DNA from: Pseudomonadota bacterium
GTDB taxonomy: Bacteria; Pseudomonadota; Alphaproteobacteria; Rhizobiales; Devosiaceae
NCBI GenBank assembly: GCA_023430705.1
Contig: JAEYZJ010000028.1
Location: 1 to 9,476 of the forward strand
Direction: 5' to 3'
DNA: 9,476 bases
The number at the start of each line of letters is the position of its first letter. The first letter of the stretch is position 1. Below are positions 5,970 through 9,476 of this stretch, one piece after another. The position numbers were made by a program, and so were the translations under genes. The notes below the pieces were generated by a model, which saw only the letters and a program-made list of their open reading frames with translations, was not told where the DNA came from and did no database searches.

Positions 5970-5975
5970 AAACCA

Positions 5976-7046
5976 GTGAAAGCCTTGAAGCTTCTTATGA
6001 CCGCCGTCACGGTTGGCGCCATCGCGCTGTCCGGCCAGGCGTATGCCCAGGACAAGGGCGCCATCGGTATCGCGATGCCGACCAAGTCGTCCCTCCGCTG
6101 GATCTCGGACGGCGACTCGCTGAAGTCTGCCCTCGAGAGCAAGGGCTACAGCGTCGACCTGCAGTATGCCGAGGACGACATCCCGAACCAGCTCGCCCAG
6201 ATCGAGAACATGGTCACCAAGGGCGTCAAGGCCCTCGTGATCGCGTCCATCGACGGCACCACGCTGTCGGCCGTCCTGCAGCAGGCTGCCGACGCCGGCA
6301 TCAAGGTCATTGCCTACGACCGCCTGATCCGCGACAGCGGCAACGTCGACTACTACACCACGTTCGACAACTTCCAGGTCGGCGTCCTGCAGGCCAACTC
6401 GCTCGTGAAGGGCCTCAAGGAGCGCTTCCCGGATACCAAGCCGTGGAACGTCGAACTGTTCGGCGGCTCGCCGGACGACAACAACGCCTTCTTCTTCTAC
6501 GACGGCGCGATGAGCGTGCTCCAGCCGCTGATCGACTCGGGCGACATCGTGATCAAGTCCGGCCAGACCGGCATGGACAAGGTCGGTACGCTCCGCTGGG
6601 ACGGCGCTGTGGCGCAGGCGCGCATGGACAACATCCTGTCGGCCAACTACTCCGACGGTTCCGTGGTCCACGGCGTGCTGGCCCCCTATGACGGCCTCAG
6701 CCGCGGCATCATTTCGTCGCTGCGCGGCGTGGGCTACGGCTCGGCCGACCAGCCGTGGCCGATCGTGACCGGCCAGGACGCCGAGACTCCGTCGGTCAAG
6801 GCGATCATCGCCGGCGAGCAGTTCTCGACCGTCTACAAGGACACCCGTGAGCTGGCCAAGACCACTGCCGACCTCGTTGACACCGTCCTCACCGGCAGCA
6901 CGCCGGAAGGCCTCGACACCGAGACCTACAACAATGGCGTCAAGGTCGTGCCGTCGATCCTGCTGACCCCGTACGAGGTCGATGCGACCAACTACAAGGA
7001 ACTCGTGGTCGACTCCGGCTACATCAAGGAGTCGGACCTCCAGTAA
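5976..7046 (+). CDS. chvE: ChvE-like periplasmic sugar-binding protein of a multiple-monosaccharide ABC importer
   Basis: A 356-residue protein with GTG start. Residues 1-24 are a signal peptide ending AYA before QDKG, with no lipobox, so it is a free periplasmic protein. The mature part matches the ChvE/XylF-type periplasmic binding family: GIAMPTKSSLRWISDGDSLK (31-50), EDDIPNQLAQIENMVTKGVK (66-85), ASIDGTT, AYDRLIRDSG, ELFGGSPDDNNAFFFYDGAM (160-179), SGQTGMDKVGTLRWD (195-209), APYDGLSRGIISSL and TGQDAE. Agrobacterium ChvE binds galactose, glucose, arabinose, xylose and related sugars and also signals to the VirA sensor. Here transport is clear from the neighbours; any signalling role is unknown. 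It is first in the operon, preceded by a long structured leader and followed by a strong hairpin. The sugar specificity cannot be read from sequence alone. Identity is firm. Confidence 0.95.
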   Translation: MKALKLLMTAVTVGAIALSGQAYAQDKGAIGIAMPTKSSLRWISDGDSLKSALESKGYSVDLQYAEDDIPNQLAQIENMVTKGVKALVIASIDGTTLSAVLQQAADAGIKVIAYDRLIRDSGNVDYYTTFDNFQVGVLQANSLVKGLKERFPDTKPWNVELFGGSPDDNNAFFFYDGAMSVLQPLIDSGDIVIKSGQTGMDKVGTLRWDGAVAQARMDNILSANYSDGSVVHGVLAPYDGLSRGIISSLRGVGYGSADQPWPIVTGQDAETPSVKAIIAGEQFSTVYKDTRELAKTTADLVDTVLTGSTPEGLDTETYNNGVKVVPSILLTPYEVDATNYKELVVDSGYIKESDLQ

Positions 7047-7060
7047 CGGACCCGTGCCTT

Positions 7061-7095
7061 CGGAGGGGCCCCGCTCGTGCAGCGGGGCCCTTTCG
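7061..7095 (+). terminator. Strong intercistronic stem-loop after chvE
   Basis: GGGCCCCGCT (7066-7075) and AGCGGGGCCC (7081-7090) form a perfect 10-bp stem with loop CGTGC. Five more pairs, two of them G-U, extend it to 7061-7095. Only TTT follows, so termination is probably partial. Such a stem between a binding-protein gene and its transporter genes commonly protects the upstream message and lowers read-through, giving more binding protein than transporter. Confidence 0.7.
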
Positions 7096-7119
7096 ACATT
7101 GTATCCCCTCTTGTAAAAT
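7093..7119 (+). promoter_or_regulatory. Possible internal promoter ahead of the ATPase gene
   Basis: TCGACA (7093-7098, five of six) and TAAAAT (7114-7119, five of six) flank a 15-base spacer, two bases shorter than ideal. The T/A-rich run is unusual in this GC-rich operon and lies just past the hairpin, where a secondary promoter would be useful. Weak prediction. Confidence 0.3.
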
Positions 7120-7170
7120 CCGGGTCTGCGGGCGCCGCCACGGCGACCACGACCCAGCAGAAGGCCGCCC

Positions 7171-8703
7171 ATGACAGAAACCATCCTGGAGATGCGGGAC
7201 ATCACCAAGACGTTCCCAGGCGTGAAGGCGCTGCAGAACGTCAACCTGGATGTGAAGGCCGGTGAGATTCACGCCATCGTCGGCGAGAACGGCGCCGGCA
7301 AGTCGACGCTGATGAAAGTGCTTTCCGGCGTCTATCCGCACGGCTCTTACGAGGGCCAGATCGTCTACAACGGCGAGGAATGCCACTTCCGCTCGATCCG
7401 CGACAGCGAGCACAAGGGCATCGTCATCATCCACCAGGAGCTGGCACTGGTGCCGCTGCTGTCGATTGCGGAGAACATCTACCTCGGCAACGAGCAGGCC
7501 ACGGCCGGCGTCGTCGATTGGGACCGAACTCGGGAGGGCGCGCGGGCGCTGCTCCAGAAGGTCGGCCTTGCCGAGGATCCGGACACGCTCGTCACCAATA
7601 TCGGCACCGGCAAGCAGCAGCTGGTCGAGATCGCCAAGGCACTCTCCAAGCAGGTGAAGCTGCTCATCCTCGACGAGCCGACCGCCAGCCTTTCCGAAAA
7701 GGACAGCGAGGCGCTCCTCAACCTGCTGCTCGGCTTCAAGGCGCAGGGCATCTCCTGCATCCTGATCTCGCACAAGCTGAACGAGGTCTCCAAGGTCTCG
7801 GACCGGATCACCGTCATCCGCGACGGCCGCACCATCGAGACGCTGAACCGGGACCAGATCAGCGAGGACCGCATCATCACCTCCATGGTGGGGCGCTCGC
7901 TCGAGGACCGCTATCCAGCGCGCACGCCGAACATCGGCGAGGTCGTGTTCGAGGTGAAGAACTGGTCGGTGTACCATCCCCAGCATCGCGACCGGCAGGT
8001 GATCAAGGGCATCGGCGTCAGTGTCCGCAAGGGCGAAGTTGTCGGCATCGCCGGGCTGATGGGGTCCGGTCGCACCGAGTTCGCCATGAGCCTCTTCGGC
8101 AGGTCCTACGGCGCCAAGATCACCGGCGACGTGCTGTTGCACGGCAAGAAGGTCGACACCTCCACGGTGCAGAGGGCCGTGTCGCACGGCATTGCCTACG
8201 CCACCGAGGATCGAAAGACCTACGGGCTCAATCTCATCGACCACATCAAGCACAACACGACACTCGCCAACCTCGTGGGCGTGTCGCGCTGGGGCATCAT
8301 CGATGACCTCGCCGAGCTGGACGTGGCCAACGACTACCGCAAGAAGACCAACATCCGGTCCTCCAGCGTCTACCAGACGACGGGCAACCTGTCGGGCGGC
8401 AACCAGCAGAAGGTGGTGCTGTCCAAGTGGCTGTTCGCCAATCCGGAAGTGCTGATCCTCGACGAGCCCACGCGCGGCATCGACGTCGGGGCCAAGTACG
8501 AAATCTACGGCATCATCAACCAGCTCGCTGCCCAGGGCAAAGCGATCCTCGTCATCTCGTCGGAAATGCCCGAACTGCTCGGCATCACCGATCGGATCTA
8601 CGTGATGAACGAGGGTCGGATCGTCGGTGAAATGCCGACTGCCGAAGCGAGCCAGGAAAAGATCATGCGCGCCATCGTGCGCGCCGAAGGGAAAGCATCA
8701 TGA
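7171..8703 (+). CDS. gguA: Sugar ABC transporter ATP-binding protein, two fused ATPase domains
   Basis: A 510-residue tandem ATPase, normal length for the MmsA/GguA/XylG group; it powers import of the sugar delivered by the upstream binding protein. ATG follows AGAAGG at six bases. First domain: Walker A GENGAGKST (38-46), Q-loop HQE (88-90), signature-like NIGTGKQQ (143-150) in place of LSGGQ, Walker B LLILDEPTAS (164-173), switch His201. Second domain: Walker A is degenerate, GLMGSGRTE (295-303), lacking the lysine; signature LSGGNQQK (407-414), Walker B LILDEPTRG (428-436), and SSEMPE in place of the switch histidine. This asymmetry is normal for sugar importers of this class: the consensus site pairs one competent and one degenerate domain. 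It is cytoplasmic, bound to the permease encoded next, with which it overlaps by four bases. Confidence 0.95.
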   Translation: MTETILEMRDITKTFPGVKALQNVNLDVKAGEIHAIVGENGAGKSTLMKVLSGVYPHGSYEGQIVYNGEECHFRSIRDSEHKGIVIIHQELALVPLLSIAENIYLGNEQATAGVVDWDRTREGARALLQKVGLAEDPDTLVTNIGTGKQQLVEIAKALSKQVKLLILDEPTASLSEKDSEALLNLLLGFKAQGISCILISHKLNEVSKVSDRITVIRDGRTIETLNRDQISEDRIITSMVGRSLEDRYPARTPNIGEVVFEVKNWSVYHPQHRDRQVIKGIGVSVRKGEVVGIAGLMGSGRTEFAMSLFGRSYGAKITGDVLLHGKKVDTSTVQRAVSHGIAYATEDRKTYGLNLIDHIKHNTTLANLVGVSRWGIIDDLAELDVANDYRKKTNIRSSSVYQTTGNLSGGNQQKVVLSKWLFANPEVLILDEPTRGIDVGAKYEIYGIINQLAAQGKAILVISSEMPELLGITDRIYVMNEGRIVGEMPTAEASQEKIMRAIVRAEGKAS

Positions 8704-9476
8704 CGACCGAAACCGCTCCCCAGCCCGTCACGGGCCCGGCAGAAGCCGGCGGACGCCACCACATGACGATCTGGAACGCGCTGCAGGCCAACCTGCGCGA
8801 CTACGGTCTTCTGCTCGTCCTCATCCTGATCATGCTGTTCTTCCAGTGGACGACGGGCGGCACGCTGTTCAAGCCGGTGAACCTCACCAACATCGTGCTG
8901 CAGAACAGCTACATCATCGTGATGGCGCTGGGCATGCTGCTGGTCATCGTGGCCGGCCACATCGACCTGAGCGTCGGCTCCGTCTCGGGCTTCATCGGAG
9001 CCCTTGCCGCCATGCTGATGATCGGCTGGAAGTTCCCGCCGGAGCTGGCGTTCCTCGCCAATCCGTTCGTCGCGGCCATCATCTGTCTGGTCGTCGGCGC
9101 GGTGATCGGCGCGGTGCAGGGCTGGCTCATCGCCTACCACCGCATCCCGGCCTTCATCGTGACGCTGGCGGGCATGCTGATCTTCAAGGGCCTGTCACTG
9201 GCGCTTCTCGAAGGCAAGTCGGTCGGTCCGTTCCCGCCCGAGTTCCAGATGCTGTCGGCCGGTTTCATTCCCGACTTCATCGGCCCGATCACGCTGATCC
9301 CCGCGAGCGAGGGCGTGCAGCCGCTGGTGCTGCATGGGGCGACCCTCACCATCGGCATCGTCGCGGTGCTGGCGATGATCCTGTTTGCCATCCGCACCCG
9401 CGCCCGCCGTTCGGCGCGCGGCTACGAGACCGAACCCTTTGCTTTCTTCGCGATCAAGAACATCGTGATTGCCGGC
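8700..9476 (+). CDS. gguB: Sugar ABC transporter permease, C-terminal part beyond the window
   Basis: ATG at 8700 overlaps the ATPase stop (ATGA), implying translational coupling. 259 residues are visible of an expected 390-400, with no stop before the edge. After a polar 30-residue N-terminus there are hydrophobic segments at about 36-50, 68-86, 92-108, 121-143, 148-170 and 211-232. The motif VAGHIDLSVGSVSGFIGALA (84-103) is the hallmark of BPD_transp_2/RbsC-type inner-membrane permeases, and PAFIVTLAGMLIFKG (150-164) is a second conserved block. The insertion around 171-210 (SVGPFPPEFQMLSAGFIPDF) is typical of the MmsB/GguB/XylH branch. The protein forms the membrane channel of the importer with the two preceding gene products. 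Confidence 0.93.
   Translation, partial: MTTETAPQPVTGPAEAGGRHHMTIWNALQANLRDYGLLLVLILIMLFFQWTTGGTLFKPVNLTNIVLQNSYIIVMALGMLLVIVAGHIDLSVGSVSGFIGALAAMLMIGWKFPPELAFLANPFVAAIICLVVGAVIGAVQGWLIAYHRIPAFIVTLAGMLIFKGLSLALLEGKSVGPFPPEFQMLSAGFIPDFIGPITLIPASEGVQPLVLHGATLTIGIVAVLAMILFAIRTRARRSARGYETEPFAFFAIKNIVIAG

Noticed and set aside
5958..7244. Leftward 428-codon open frame opposite chvE
   Set aside because: It mirrors a clear periplasmic binding protein; its Val/Asp/Gly-rich translation has no motif and would start inside the next gene.
7024..8253. Leftward 409-codon open frame opposite the ATPase gene
   Set aside because: Antisense of a gene with all Walker motifs; a composition artefact.
1..9476. 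CRISPR arrays, tRNA or rRNA genes, insertion sequences, attachment sites
   Set aside because: No regularly spaced repeats, tRNA-like cloverleaf, transposase or terminal inverted repeats were seen on either strand.

Overview
The window is high-GC, densely packed DNA with the look of an alphaproteobacterium of the order Hyphomicrobiales (Rhizobiales). The strongest sign is a ChvE/GguA/GguB-type sugar ABC transporter. A second sign is the pairing of a transglutaminase/DUF2126 giant protein with a circularly permuted ATP-grasp protein, a pair common in this group. Genus cannot be read from the sequence.

Left block (1-4712). A leftward pair encodes a 1110-residue transglutaminase-like/DUF2126 (putative amidoligase) protein and, 76 bases downstream, the N-terminal 137 residues of a circularly permuted type 2 ATP-grasp protein cut by the window edge. 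Gene-neighbourhood work on amidoligases predicts that such pairs make and process an unidentified peptide-like product; the chemistry is still unknown. Diverging from them is a small multi-pass membrane protein of unknown function. It converges on an 89-residue hypothetical protein so tightly that both stop codons share one CTAG.

Centre (4816-5975). A leftward FadR-type GntR regulator (winged helix plus FCD domain) is separated by 367 bases from the rightward sugar-transport operon. The regulator has no ATG, GTG or TTG that would preserve its DNA-binding domain. The best start is a rare ATT with a strong Shine-Dalgarno seven bases upstream. The control region holds a 17-bp near-palindrome beside the regulator's ribosome site. 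A related half-site fills the spacer of the best promoter for the transporter. From the predicted transcription start to just before the chvE ribosome site, the leader is an almost continuous run of helices. It includes a CCTCCC that could pair either with an upstream GGGAGG or with the identical chvE Shine-Dalgarno. This leader and the ATT start are the most unusual things in the window.

Right block (5976-9476). chvE-like periplasmic binding protein, a double-ATPase subunit (gguA/mmsA type) and a permease (gguB/mmsB type, cut by the right edge) form the importer. A strong GC hairpin followed by a promoter-like sequence lies between the first two genes, which fits a highly expressed binding protein and less transporter. 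The ATPase and permease genes overlap by ATGA. The inferred logic is that the GntR regulator senses a sugar or sugar acid, controls itself and the importer, and the leader RNA may add a second layer of control on chvE.
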